From positions 1 to 33,104 of the forward strand of contig JACMPO010000199.1 in assembly GCA_014377455.1 (NCBI GenBank): 33,104 bases of DNA. Direction: 5' to 3'. The notes under the pieces are model-generated. The model was not told where the DNA came from. It ran no database searches and was given only the letters and a program-made list of their open reading frames with translations. Positions 24,390 through 32,396 of this stretch are shown here, one piece after another. The translations under genes and the position numbers were made by a program. The DNA is from Flavobacterium sp. (GTDB lineage Bacteria; Bacteroidota; Bacteroidia; Flavobacteriales; Flavobacteriaceae). Numbering within the stretch: the stretch's first letter is position 1; the number at the start of each line of letters is the position of its first letter.

Positions 24390-25655
24390 GTCTACACCGA
24401 TATCTTTTCTAAAATACATCTTATCAAAATGGATTTTTTCTATATTTTGGTAAGATTTTTTTATAGCATCTTGGAAGCTTTCGCCAAATGAAGTAATAGC
24501 AATAACTCGACCACCATTAGTAAGGACTTTTCCATTTTCTAATATTGTACCCGCGTGAAATGCAATCGAATCATTAATATTTTCTAATCCTGATATTTCA
24601 AATCCTTTTTCATATTCTTCAGGATAACCACCAGAAACTAACATTACAGTAGTTGCACTTTGGTCATCAATTTCTATTGAAATTTCATTTAATTTTTCAT
24701 TTCCAACGGCTTCAAATAACGCAACTAAATCTGATTTTATCCTTGGAATGACAACTTCAGTTTCTGGATCGCCCATTCTTACATTATATTCTATAACAAT
24801 TGGTTCTCCTTTTACAATTATTAAACCTATAAAGATGAACCCTTTATATTCTATTCCATCTTTTTGCAAACCTTCAATAGTAGGTTTTACAATTCGAGAT
24901 TCAATTTTCTCTAATAGTTTGTCGTTAGCAAATGGTACTGGCGAAATTGCTCCCATACCTCCAGTATTTAATCCAGTATCTTTCTCACCTATACGCTTGT
25001 AATCTTTAGCAGTTGGTAGAATTTTATAATTTTTACCATCAGTCAAAACAAAACAACTCAATTCAATACCGTCTAGAAATTCTTCAATTACTACTTTTTC
25101 ACTTGCTTTTCCAAATTTAGAATGAATCAACATATTTGATAATTCTGCTTTTGCCTCATCTAAATTTTTTATAATTAAAACGCCTTTTCCAGCTGCTAAT
25201 CCATCGGCTTTTAAAACATATGGCGATTGTATAGTCTCTAAAAAATTAAAACCGTTTTCGACTGTTTTCGATGTAAAACTATCATATCCAGCAGTTGGAA
25301 TGCCATGTTTGATAAGAAATTTTTTTGCAAATTCTTTACTTCCTTCCAACTGAGCACCAATTTTTGAAGGTCCTATAACAGGAATTGAATTTAAGTTCAC
25401 ATCATTTTTAAAAAAGTCATAAATCCCATGTACTAGCGGATCTTCTGGTCCAACAACAACCATGTCTATTTTTTCAAGTAGTACAAATTGTTTTATTTGT
25501 TCAAAATTTAAAATATCCAATACAACATTTGTAGCAATTGAAGCGGTTCCAGCATTTCCAGGTGCAACAAAAAGTGTTTCACATTTGGGACTTTGAATCA
25601 TTTTCCAAGCTAGCGCGTGTTCTCTTCCACCCGAACCTAATAATAAAATTTTCAT
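24381..25655 (-). CDS. purD: Phosphoribosylamine-glycine ligase (GARS)
   Basis: A 424-residue ATP-grasp enzyme for the second step of purine synthesis: phosphoribosylamine, glycine and ATP to GAR. Visible motifs are the N-terminal GSGGREHALAWK (7-18), VVGPEDPL, PSKIGAQLEGSKEFAK, YVLKADGLAAGKGV, the NTGGMGAISPVPF loop and the metal/ATP-binding EYNVRMGDPETE. Length is normal for a single-function PurD. It is transcribed toward, and overlaps, the DUF6341 gene. A TAATTTTG -7 element lies at 25704-25697 on the minus strand, giving a leader of about 35 nt. Confidence 0.97.
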   Translation of the reverse strand: MKILLLGSGGREHALAWKMIQSPKCETLFVAPGNAGTASIATNVVLDILNFEQIKQFVLLEKIDMVVVGPEDPLVHGIYDFFKNDVNLNSIPVIGPSKIGAQLEGSKEFAKKFLIKHGIPTAGYDSFTSKTVENGFNFLETIQSPYVLKADGLAAGKGVLIIKNLDEAKAELSNMLIHSKFGKASEKVVIEEFLDGIELSCFVLTDGKNYKILPTAKDYKRIGEKDTGLNTGGMGAISPVPFANDKLLEKIESRIVKPTIEGLQKDGIEYKGFIFIGLIIVKGEPIVIEYNVRMGDPETEVVIPRIKSDLVALFEAVGNEKLNEISIEIDDQSATTVMLVSGGYPEEYEKGFEISGLENINDSIAFHAGTILENGKVLTNGGRVIAITSFGESFQDAIKKSYQNIEKIHFDKMYFRKDIGVDLL

Positions 25656-25696
25656 TGTTGTGATTTTTAAACTGAATTTGTCAATTAGTCGTGTTG

Positions 25697-25704
25697 CAAA
25701 ATTA
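25697..25704 (-). promoter_or_regulatory. -7 element of purD
   Basis: The minus strand reads TAATTTTG, exact to TAnnTTTG, 41 nt before the purD start; no well-spaced TTG is seen. Confidence 0.4.
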
Positions 25705-25745
25705 GAGTTTTAATCAATTTAAATAAATTTTAAATAATTATTTAT

Positions 25746-25753
25746 TAAATTTG
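25746..25753 (+). promoter_or_regulatory. -7 element of the T9SS cargo gene
   Basis: TAAATTTG matches TAnnTTTG, 30 nt before the ATG at 25784. The in-frame TTG at 25751 is part of this box and is not a start. Confidence 0.45.
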
Positions 25754-25783
25754 AACAATATAAAAACTAATAAAAACACAATT

Positions 25784-27112
25784 ATGAAAAAACTTTTACT
25801 TTTAATTACAATTTTATTTTTTAGTGGATTTTTGCAGGCACAAACCTGGGTTACTCAAAACACGGGTTTTGCATCAGCATCAAGAGGATTAATTGACATT
25901 AAAATTGTAGATGCAAATACTGTATGGGCATTAGCTTACGATGGTACAGCAGCGGCAACTACAGTGCAAGAATTTACTAAAACAGTAAATGGTGGAACAA
26001 CCTGGACTCCAGGAACTATAAATGTTGGTAATACAACAAATTTAATAACCAATATTTCTCCTGTTAGCGCAACAACAGCATGGGTTGGAAGTGTAAATAG
26101 CACGGCTGGACTAGGTGGAGTTTTTAAAACATCTGATGGTGGATTAACTTGGGTTGCTCAAAATGCAACTGCTTATACAGGAGCAGGAGCTTATTTTGAT
26201 AGCGTACATTTTTTTGATGCTAATAATGGGTTGACAATAGGTGATCCAGTTGGCGGAGAGTTTGAAGTTTACAAAACTACTGATGGTGGCACTACTTGGA
26301 CACAAGTTCCAGGTACAAGTTTGCCTAATCCACTTACAAACGAAGCTTCCTATACTGGCGGATATGCATATTCAGGAACTACTTTATGGTTTACAACGTC
26401 AAGTGGAAGATTGTATAAAACTCCAGACATGGGAACCACATGGACTGTTTCTCAAGCTCCATTGACAGATTTTGGTGGTGCAGCCCAAAGTGGCGCTGTA
26501 GATTTTAGTAGTCCCGCAAATGGGTGCTTATTGAAAACTGTGGGTACTACAATTTCATTTTATACTACTTCAGACGGTGGTAATACTTGGTCTGCTGCCA
26601 CAACTTTTGCAGGAGGTTACAACCGACTTTTAAGTTACATTCCTGGCACAAACACTATTGTTGCAACGGGACAAAATGCAACAGCGCCATCAGTTCCAGG
26701 TTCTTCTTACAGTACAAATAATGGTACTTCATTCACAACAATTGATACAGGAACCCAAAGAGGATATAATACTTTTTTAAATCCTACAACAGGTTGGAGC
26801 GCAGGATTTAATACATCATCAACAGTAGGTGGAATTTTTAAATTTAGTGGCAATTTGGCTAATGAAACATTTACTAAAGAAAATGGCTTTAAATTATTTC
26901 CAAACCCAACAAACGGTGAAGTTTCTATAAATTCTATGGACGATGCTTTTTCATTAAAAGTAATTGATATTACTGGAAAAGTGTTGTTAGAAAAAACTTT
27001 CAGCGGTATTGAAAATTCCATTTCTATTTCTTCTTTGTCAAGTGGTGTGTATTTTTTCAAGTTAACTAATTCTGAAAATAAAAGTCAAACAATCAAAATA
27101 TTAAAAAACTAA
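25784..27112 (+). CDS. Secreted Asp-box (BNR/YCF48-like) protein with T9SS type A sorting domain
   Basis: A 442-residue exported protein. Signal peptide at 1-20 (MKKLLLLITILFFSGFLQAQ). The body has repeated Asp-box turns of a beta-propeller at 68-74, 117-123, 156-162, 204-210 and 253-259 (such as SDGGLTW, TDGGTTW, PDMGTTW, SDGGNTW), with a degenerate one at 301-307. Residues 369-442 form the type IX secretion C-terminal domain: KLFPNPTNGEV, then VIDITGKVL, LSSGVYFFKL and a basic end. It should cross the outer membrane by T9SS and be anchored or released. Propellers of this type bind glycans or proteins or serve as sialidase-like folds; no sialidase catalytic set is evident. Confidence 0.92.
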   Translation: MKKLLLLITILFFSGFLQAQTWVTQNTGFASASRGLIDIKIVDANTVWALAYDGTAAATTVQEFTKTVNGGTTWTPGTINVGNTTNLITNISPVSATTAWVGSVNSTAGLGGVFKTSDGGLTWVAQNATAYTGAGAYFDSVHFFDANNGLTIGDPVGGEFEVYKTTDGGTTWTQVPGTSLPNPLTNEASYTGGYAYSGTTLWFTTSSGRLYKTPDMGTTWTVSQAPLTDFGGAAQSGAVDFSSPANGCLLKTVGTTISFYTTSDGGNTWSAATTFAGGYNRLLSYIPGTNTIVATGQNATAPSVPGSSYSTNNGTSFTTIDTGTQRGYNTFLNPTTGWSAGFNTSSTVGGIFKFSGNLANETFTKENGFKLFPNPTNGEVSINSMDDAFSLKVIDITGKVLLEKTFSGIENSISISSLSSGVYFFKLTNSENKSQTIKILKN

Positions 27113-27132
27113 TTGTTTTAAATACTACTTTT

Positions 27133-27159
27133 AAGGGCTGAAATTTCAGCCCTTTTTTT
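27133..27159 (+). terminator. Terminator after the T9SS cargo gene
   Basis: A perfect 22-nt palindrome centred between 27143 and 27144 (AAGGGCTGAAA with its complement), followed by T through 27159. It ends 8 nt before the next start codon. Confidence 0.92.
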
Positions 27160-27166
27160 ATAAATA

Positions 27167-28480
27167 ATGTTGCAATTTTTCAATTTATCTCTTCAAATTA
27201 ATGGTTTTAAAATCAAAGAAACTTCTCGTTTATTAAACGAGATTTTATCAATTTCAGAAACCGATTTCGAAAAATATACTATCGGCAAACGCCAAAAGAT
27301 TGTATCCTATCATTTAAAAAATAATAAATTATATCGAAAATTTGTCGGAGGTAAAAATATTCATGATTGGAATAATGTACCAATCATGAATAAGAAAGAT
27401 TTTCAAAAACCACTACCAGAGAGACTTTCGGAAGGATTTAATGCTAAAAATGTTTATGTAAATAAAACTTCCGGATCTAGCGGTGATCCATTTATTTTTG
27501 CAAAAGATAAATTTTGTCATGCATTAACTTGGTCAAATATAATTTTTAGATTTGGTTGGTTTAATATCGATTTTAATTCATCCAAACAAGCACGATTTTA
27601 TGGAATTCCTTTGGATTTTATCGGAAATAAAAAAGAGCGTTTAAAAGATTTTTTTAAAAATAGTTATCGATTTCCGATTTTCGATTTATCTGATGCATTT
27701 TTAGAAAACACTTTGAAAAAATTTCATAGTAAAAAGTTCGATTACATCAACGGTTACACAAGTTCAATTGTCTTATTTGCTAAGTTTTTACTAAGAAAAA
27801 ATATTGTTTTAACTTCCATTTGTCCAACGTTGAAATGCTGTGTTGTGACTTCCGAAATGTTATTTGAAGAAGATAAAATTTTGATGGAAAAACAATTTGG
27901 AGTTCCAATTATCAATGAATACGGTGCTTCCGAATTGGATTTAATTGCGTTTCAAAATCCAAATGGTGAATGGCAAGTCAATTCTGAAACTTTGTTTGTT
28001 GAAATTTTAGACGAAAATTACAACATTTTGCCTTATGGAAAAGAAGGACGAATTGTGATTACATCTTTGTACAATAAAGCGCATCCATTTATCAGATATG
28101 ATATTGGTGATGTTGGAATTTTGGATGAAAAAAGTACATTCAAAAAGCCAATATTAAAAAAACTAATTGGTCGAACTAATGATATTGCCATTCTTCCAAG
28201 CGGTAAAATAGCGCCTGGATTAACATTTTATTACGTCACTAAAAGTATCATTGAAGACGATGGAAATGTGAAAGAATTTGTTGTAAAACAAACAAAAATT
28301 GATAGTTTTGAAATTGAATATGTAAGCGAAATTGAACTGAAAGAATCTCAAATTTTGCAGATAGAAAAAGCAATAACAAGATATTTAGAAACTGGTTTGA
28401 AATTTACATTTATAAGAAAACAGAAATTAAACCGAAGCAAGAGTGGCAAATTAAAACAGTTTGTTTCGATAATGAAATGA
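27167..28480 (+). CDS. PaaK/CapK-like adenylate-forming ligase
   Basis: A 437-residue protein of the phenylacetate-CoA ligase family in the ANL superfamily. Motifs: P-loop-like TSGSSGDP (101-108), NEYGASE (250-256) and YDIGD (311-315). The C-terminal subdomain includes GRTNDIAILPSGKIAPG. True PaaK acts on phenylacetate, but this subgroup is common in polysaccharide gene clusters (CapK), and wecB lies 48 nt downstream, so a role in modifying a surface polysaccharide is more likely than aromatic catabolism. The start at 27167 gives the conserved QINGFKIKET; the next Met (residue 74) would remove it. The start is unusually close to a strong terminator. Confidence 0.85.
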   Translation: MLQFFNLSLQINGFKIKETSRLLNEILSISETDFEKYTIGKRQKIVSYHLKNNKLYRKFVGGKNIHDWNNVPIMNKKDFQKPLPERLSEGFNAKNVYVNKTSGSSGDPFIFAKDKFCHALTWSNIIFRFGWFNIDFNSSKQARFYGIPLDFIGNKKERLKDFFKNSYRFPIFDLSDAFLENTLKKFHSKKFDYINGYTSSIVLFAKFLLRKNIVLTSICPTLKCCVVTSEMLFEEDKILMEKQFGVPIINEYGASELDLIAFQNPNGEWQVNSETLFVEILDENYNILPYGKEGRIVITSLYNKAHPFIRYDIGDVGILDEKSTFKKPILKKLIGRTNDIAILPSGKIAPGLTFYYVTKSIIEDDGNVKEFVVKQTKIDSFEIEYVSEIELKESQILQIEKAITRYLETGLKFTFIRKQKLNRSKSGKLKQFVSIMK

Positions 28481-28502
28481 TAATTAATAATGGAATGAAA
28501 AT

Positions 28503-28519
28503 GCTTCGTTCCTCGCAAT
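28503..28519 (+). repeat. Solo half-copy of the 5996-6054 inverted repeat
   Basis: GCTTCGTTCCTCGCAAT is identical to the core of the right arm at 6034-6050, here without an opposing arm. It lies in the 48-nt gap between the PaaK-like gene and wecB, and GACA follows it. Confidence 0.7.
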
Positions 28520-28528
28520 GACAAATAA

Positions 28529-29620
28529 ATGAAAATAACGATAGTAGCTGGCGCCAGACCAAATTTTATTAAAATTGCACCAATCATTAAGGCCATACAA
28601 AAAAAACAATCTGAAGGTGCAATAATTTCGTTCCGATTGGTTCACACAGGGCAGCATTATGATAAAAATTTAAGCGACACTTTTTTTGAAGAGTTAAACA
28701 TTCCACAACCCAACATCAATTTAGAGGTAAAAAGTGGTTCACAAGCCGAACAAACTGCAGCAATCATGATAGCATTTGAAAAAGAATTGCTTTTTAATAA
28801 ATGTGATTTAGTTTTGGTTGTTGGCGATGTAAACTCTACCATGGCTTGCGCAATAGGTGCTAAAAAGTTACATGTAAAAGTAGCTCATGTTGAAGCAGGA
28901 ATTCGTTCGGGCGATTTATCAATGCCTGAGGAAATTAACCGAATGGTAACTGATTCCATAACCGATTATTTTTTTACCACGTCAACTTTAGCAAGTGAAA
29001 ATTTAATTAAATTGGGTTCAAATCCAGAACACATTTATTTTGTTGGGAACGTTATGATTGACACACTTTATCAAAATTTAAATCGGTTTAAGGCTCCAAG
29101 TTTTTGGAATGACTTTAATTTAAAACCACAAAATTTCATTATTTTGACGCTCCATCGTCCGTCAAATGTAGATGAAGAACAATCGTTGGTACAATTACTT
29201 CAAGGAATAGACATTTTAGCTGGAGACAAAAAAATTATATTTCCAATTCATCCACGAACAAAAGCAATTTTGGGGGAACACAATTTGAATTTAAAAAACA
29301 TCCTTTTTGTAGAACCGCAAAGTTATCTGAATTTTATGTTTTTAGTTAAGAATAGTTTTGCAGTAATTACAGATTCAGGTGGAATTTCAGAAGAAACGAC
29401 AGTACTAGGAATTCCCTGTTTTACTATGCGAACCACAACCGAGCGACCTGAAACTGTTTCTATTGGAACTAATATTTTAGTTGGTATTTCACTTGCTAAT
29501 TTAATTTCAGAATTTTCAAAATTTCTCGAAAATGGAATGTTACAGAAGCAAATACCAGAACTTTGGGACGGTAAAGCAGCTGAACGAATTATAGACATTA
29601 TTCAGAAAAATGAAATTTAA
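28529..29620 (+). CDS. wecB: UDP-N-acetylglucosamine 2-epimerase (non-hydrolysing)
   Basis: A 363-residue enzyme interconverting UDP-GlcNAc and UDP-ManNAc, the precursor of ManNAc-containing surface glycans. Family motifs: GARPNFIK (8-15), HTGQHYD (39-45), GDVNST (99-104), HVEAGIRS (120-127), PEEINR (133-138), LTLHRPSNVD and TDSGGISEE. The two-Rossmann GT-B-like fold and length are standard. It follows the PaaK-like ligase in the same direction with a short repeat in between. A UDP-ManNAc dehydrogenase (wecC) is not adjacent. Confidence 0.95.
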   Translation: MKITIVAGARPNFIKIAPIIKAIQKKQSEGAIISFRLVHTGQHYDKNLSDTFFEELNIPQPNINLEVKSGSQAEQTAAIMIAFEKELLFNKCDLVLVVGDVNSTMACAIGAKKLHVKVAHVEAGIRSGDLSMPEEINRMVTDSITDYFFTTSTLASENLIKLGSNPEHIYFVGNVMIDTLYQNLNRFKAPSFWNDFNLKPQNFIILTLHRPSNVDEEQSLVQLLQGIDILAGDKKIIFPIHPRTKAILGEHNLNLKNILFVEPQSYLNFMFLVKNSFAVITDSGGISEETTVLGIPCFTMRTTTERPETVSIGTNILVGISLANLISEFSKFLENGMLQKQIPELWDGKAAERIIDIIQKNEI

Positions 29621-29707
29621 AATTTTAATAAGGGATTAATTAAGAATTTTAATATAATCTAATTTTGTTTTGTAAAATTTAAATTTTAAAATAATTGGTT
29701 ATATTGC

Positions 29708-29735
29708 TTGAAATTTCGGTTGGTTTTTAATTTTC
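29708..29735 (+). promoter_or_regulatory. Promoter of the secreted esterase-fold gene
   Basis: TTG (29708-29710), 17 nt, then TAATTTTC (29728-29735), one base off TAnnTTTG. The leader would be about 16 nt. The rest of the 137-nt gap holds only AT-rich sequence with no other feature I can support. Confidence 0.45.
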
Positions 29736-29757
29736 GAAGAATCAAAACAATATAAAC

Positions 29758-30987
29758 ATGAAAAAAATAATTTTATTTCTACTCCTCACTTTTTCGATAT
29801 CTGGATTTTCTCAGAAATTTAGAGATAGTATTTTGTCTAAAAAATTAGATAAATATCGCGAATTAACCATATCGTTGCCATCATCTTACAACCGAGATTC
29901 TAAAAAAAGTTACCCTTTACTGGTATTGCTCGATGGCGATTATCTTTTTGATCCCTTTCAAGGTGCTTTAAGTTATGGCAATTATTGGGATGATTTACCA
30001 GAGGTAATTATTGTGGGAATTTCTCAAAATAAAGCGAACGAACGGCAAGAAGATTGCGGAGTCGATCCGTTAACCGGACTTCCAGATGCCAACGGATCTA
30101 AATTTTTTGAATTTGTGGGTTCAGAATTGGTTTCGTATATGCAACAAAAATATCGTGTTGCACCCTTAAAGATAATTGCTGGGCATGATTATACAGCTGG
30201 GTTTATAAATTTTTATTTATATAAAGATGATCCTGTTTTTAATGGATATATTTCGTTAAGTCCCGAATTGCCTAAGGAAATGGAAAATTTGCTTCCCGTA
30301 CGACTTGCTACTTTCAAACAAAATATTTTCTATTACATCTCTTCGGCAGATGGCGACATTAGAAAGATGAAAGACAAAATCAAAATCTTAGATGATAATG
30401 TAAAAACCAATAAAAATCCCAGTGTTAATTATCAGTTTGATGAAATAAAAGGAGCAACACATTATTCGTTAGTTCTGCATTCTATACCAGATGCACTGTA
30501 TCAATTTTTTGCTTCTTACCAACCCATTACTACTATTGAATTTCAAGAAAAAATATTGCCTTTAACCTCAGGTTATGTAGATTATTTGACATCAAAATAT
30601 GAAACGATGCAAAAAACTTTAGGATTCAAAATGAATATTCGATACAATGATTTTAAAGCAATTGAAGCGGCAATACTAAAAAACAAAGCGTACAATGAAT
30701 TTGAAAAATTATCGCAATTATCACATAAAATGTATCCTAAAACTATGCTAGGCGATTATCATTTAGCCATGTTTTATGAAAAAACGGGCGATTTAAAAAA
30801 AGCTGCTAAAATGTATCAAAATGCTTTTCAGTTTGAGCCAATTGGCGAATTAACTAAAGATATGATGTTAGATAAAGCAGAGGCTCTAAAAGGTTCCATT
30901 AAAAGCGCGTCGGGTAAACCAGACAAAAACAAAGCTCCAGAAAATACTGAAACTCCTGTCCAACCCGAAACACCAGAAAAAAAATAG
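29758..30987 (+). CDS. Secreted esterase-fold (EsterD-like alpha/beta hydrolase) protein lacking the nucleophile serine
   Basis: A 409-residue protein with a signal peptide (MKKIILFLLLTFSISGFSQ). Residues 30-250 follow the putative-esterase fold: LTISLPSSYN, YPLLVLLDGDYLFD, VIIVGISQN, the nucleophile-elbow position at IAGHDYTAG, and a C-terminal GATHYS with H235. The elbow normally reads GHSxGG; here the nucleophile is D144, so it is probably not a serine hydrolase. A helical C-terminal part (about 265-385) includes a TPR-like unit (LGDYHLAMFYEKTGDLKKAAKMYQNA) and ends in a Pro/Glu/Lys-rich tail. It is likely periplasmic or surface-exposed. radA starts 4 nt after its stop. Confidence 0.82.
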   Translation: MKKIILFLLLTFSISGFSQKFRDSILSKKLDKYRELTISLPSSYNRDSKKSYPLLVLLDGDYLFDPFQGALSYGNYWDDLPEVIIVGISQNKANERQEDCGVDPLTGLPDANGSKFFEFVGSELVSYMQQKYRVAPLKIIAGHDYTAGFINFYLYKDDPVFNGYISLSPELPKEMENLLPVRLATFKQNIFYYISSADGDIRKMKDKIKILDDNVKTNKNPSVNYQFDEIKGATHYSLVLHSIPDALYQFFASYQPITTIEFQEKILPLTSGYVDYLTSKYETMQKTLGFKMNIRYNDFKAIEAAILKNKAYNEFEKLSQLSHKMYPKTMLGDYHLAMFYEKTGDLKKAAKMYQNAFQFEPIGELTKDMMLDKAEALKGSIKSASGKPDKNKAPENTETPVQPETPEKK

Positions 30988-30991
30988 CAGA

Positions 30992-32353
30992 ATGGCAAAA
31001 TTAAAAACATCTTTTTTTTGTCAAAATTGTGGTTCTCAATATTCAAAATGGCAAGGACAATGCAATGCTTGCAAAGAATGGAATACCATTGTTGAAGAAA
31101 TTATTGAAAAGGAGGAAAAAAGCAGTTGGAAACCGTCAACTTCCGAGGTAAAAAAAGCAACTAAACCCTTAAAAATTGCTCAAATCGATGGTGCTCTCGA
31201 AGTGAGAATGGATACTATCGATGGCGAATTAAATAGAGTTCTTGGTGGGGGCATTGTTCCAGGTTCATTAATACTTTTAGGCGGAGAACCAGGCATTGGA
31301 AAAAGCACCTTGCTGTTGCAAATTTCATTAAAATTGCCGTATAAAACGCTATATGTTTCTGGAGAAGAAAGTCAGAAACAAATAAAAATGCGAGCTGAAA
31401 GAATTACTTCTAGCGGCGATAATTGTTATATTTTGACCGAAACAAAAACACAAAATATATTCAAGCAAATTCAAGAAATTGAACCCGAAATTGTAATAAT
31501 CGATTCTATTCAAACGCTTCATACAGATTATATCGAATCATCTCCAGGAAGTATTTCTCAAATCAGAGAATGTACTGCTGAGTTGATCAAATTTGCTAAA
31601 GAGACCAATGTACCTGTTATTTTAATTGGACATATTACAAAAGATGGAAGTATTGCAGGACCAAAAATTTTAGAACACATGGTCGATACGGTACTACAAT
31701 TTGAAGGCGATCGAAATCATGTTTATAGAATTTTACGTTCGTTAAAAAACCGATTTGGGTCTACTGCTGAACTCGGAATTTATGAAATGCAAGGATCAGG
31801 TTTACGCGAAGTTTCTAATCCCTCTGAAATTTTACTTTCTCACCGTCAAGAAGAACTTTCTGGAACTGCAATTGCTTCAACCTTAGAAGGAATGCGTCCT
31901 TTGATGATTGAAATTCAGGCTTTAGTCTCGACAGCAGTTTATGGAACGCCACAACGCAGCACAACAGGTTATAACGCCAAAAGACTCAATATGTTATTGG
32001 CAGTTTTAGAGAAAAGAGCCGGTTTCAGATTAGGAACTAAAGATGTTTTTTTAAATGTAACTGGCGGAATTTCTGTTGACGATCCGGCAATAGATTTGGC
32101 TGTGGTAGCATCAATATTATCTTCAAACGAAGATGTTGCCGTGAGTAAAGATGTCTGTTTTGCTGGCGAAGTTGGGCTTTCGGGCGAAATTCGACCTGTA
32201 AATAGAGTAGAACAACGCATTCAGGAAGCAGAAAAGCTAGGTTTTGCTACCATTTTTGTTTCTAAATATAATAAGATTGCTACTAAATATCCAGGAATAA
32301 AAATCATCATGGTTTCTAAAATTGAGGAAGTCGTAGAACAGTTGTTTTCGTAA
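30992..32353 (+). CDS. radA: DNA repair protein RadA
   Basis: A 453-residue branch-migration and recombination helper. The N-terminal zinc finger has C10, C13, C24 and C27 (CQNCG...CNACKEW). The RecA-like ATPase core has Walker A GEPGIGKST (98-106) and Walker B IVIIDSIQT; the RadA-specific KNRFG motif is at 252-256. The C-terminal Lon-protease-like domain starts around 275, without the Lon catalytic serine-lysine dyad being expected to act. The length is typical. It begins 4 nt after the secreted esterase-fold gene, so the two are probably co-transcribed although their roles seem unrelated. Confidence 0.97.
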   Translation: MAKLKTSFFCQNCGSQYSKWQGQCNACKEWNTIVEEIIEKEEKSSWKPSTSEVKKATKPLKIAQIDGALEVRMDTIDGELNRVLGGGIVPGSLILLGGEPGIGKSTLLLQISLKLPYKTLYVSGEESQKQIKMRAERITSSGDNCYILTETKTQNIFKQIQEIEPEIVIIDSIQTLHTDYIESSPGSISQIRECTAELIKFAKETNVPVILIGHITKDGSIAGPKILEHMVDTVLQFEGDRNHVYRILRSLKNRFGSTAELGIYEMQGSGLREVSNPSEILLSHRQEELSGTAIASTLEGMRPLMIEIQALVSTAVYGTPQRSTTGYNAKRLNMLLAVLEKRAGFRLGTKDVFLNVTGGISVDDPAIDLAVVASILSSNEDVAVSKDVCFAGEVGLSGEIRPVNRVEQRIQEAEKLGFATIFVSKYNKIATKYPGIKIIMVSKIEEVVEQLFS

Positions 32354-32396
32354 TTCTAACTTTAAAACCATTATTTAATCATTAAAACCATATAAA

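Noticed and set aside
25784..27112. Sialidase
   Set aside because: Asp-box turns are present, but the arginine triad and catalytic residues of sialidases are not apparent; many Asp-box propellers are not enzymes.
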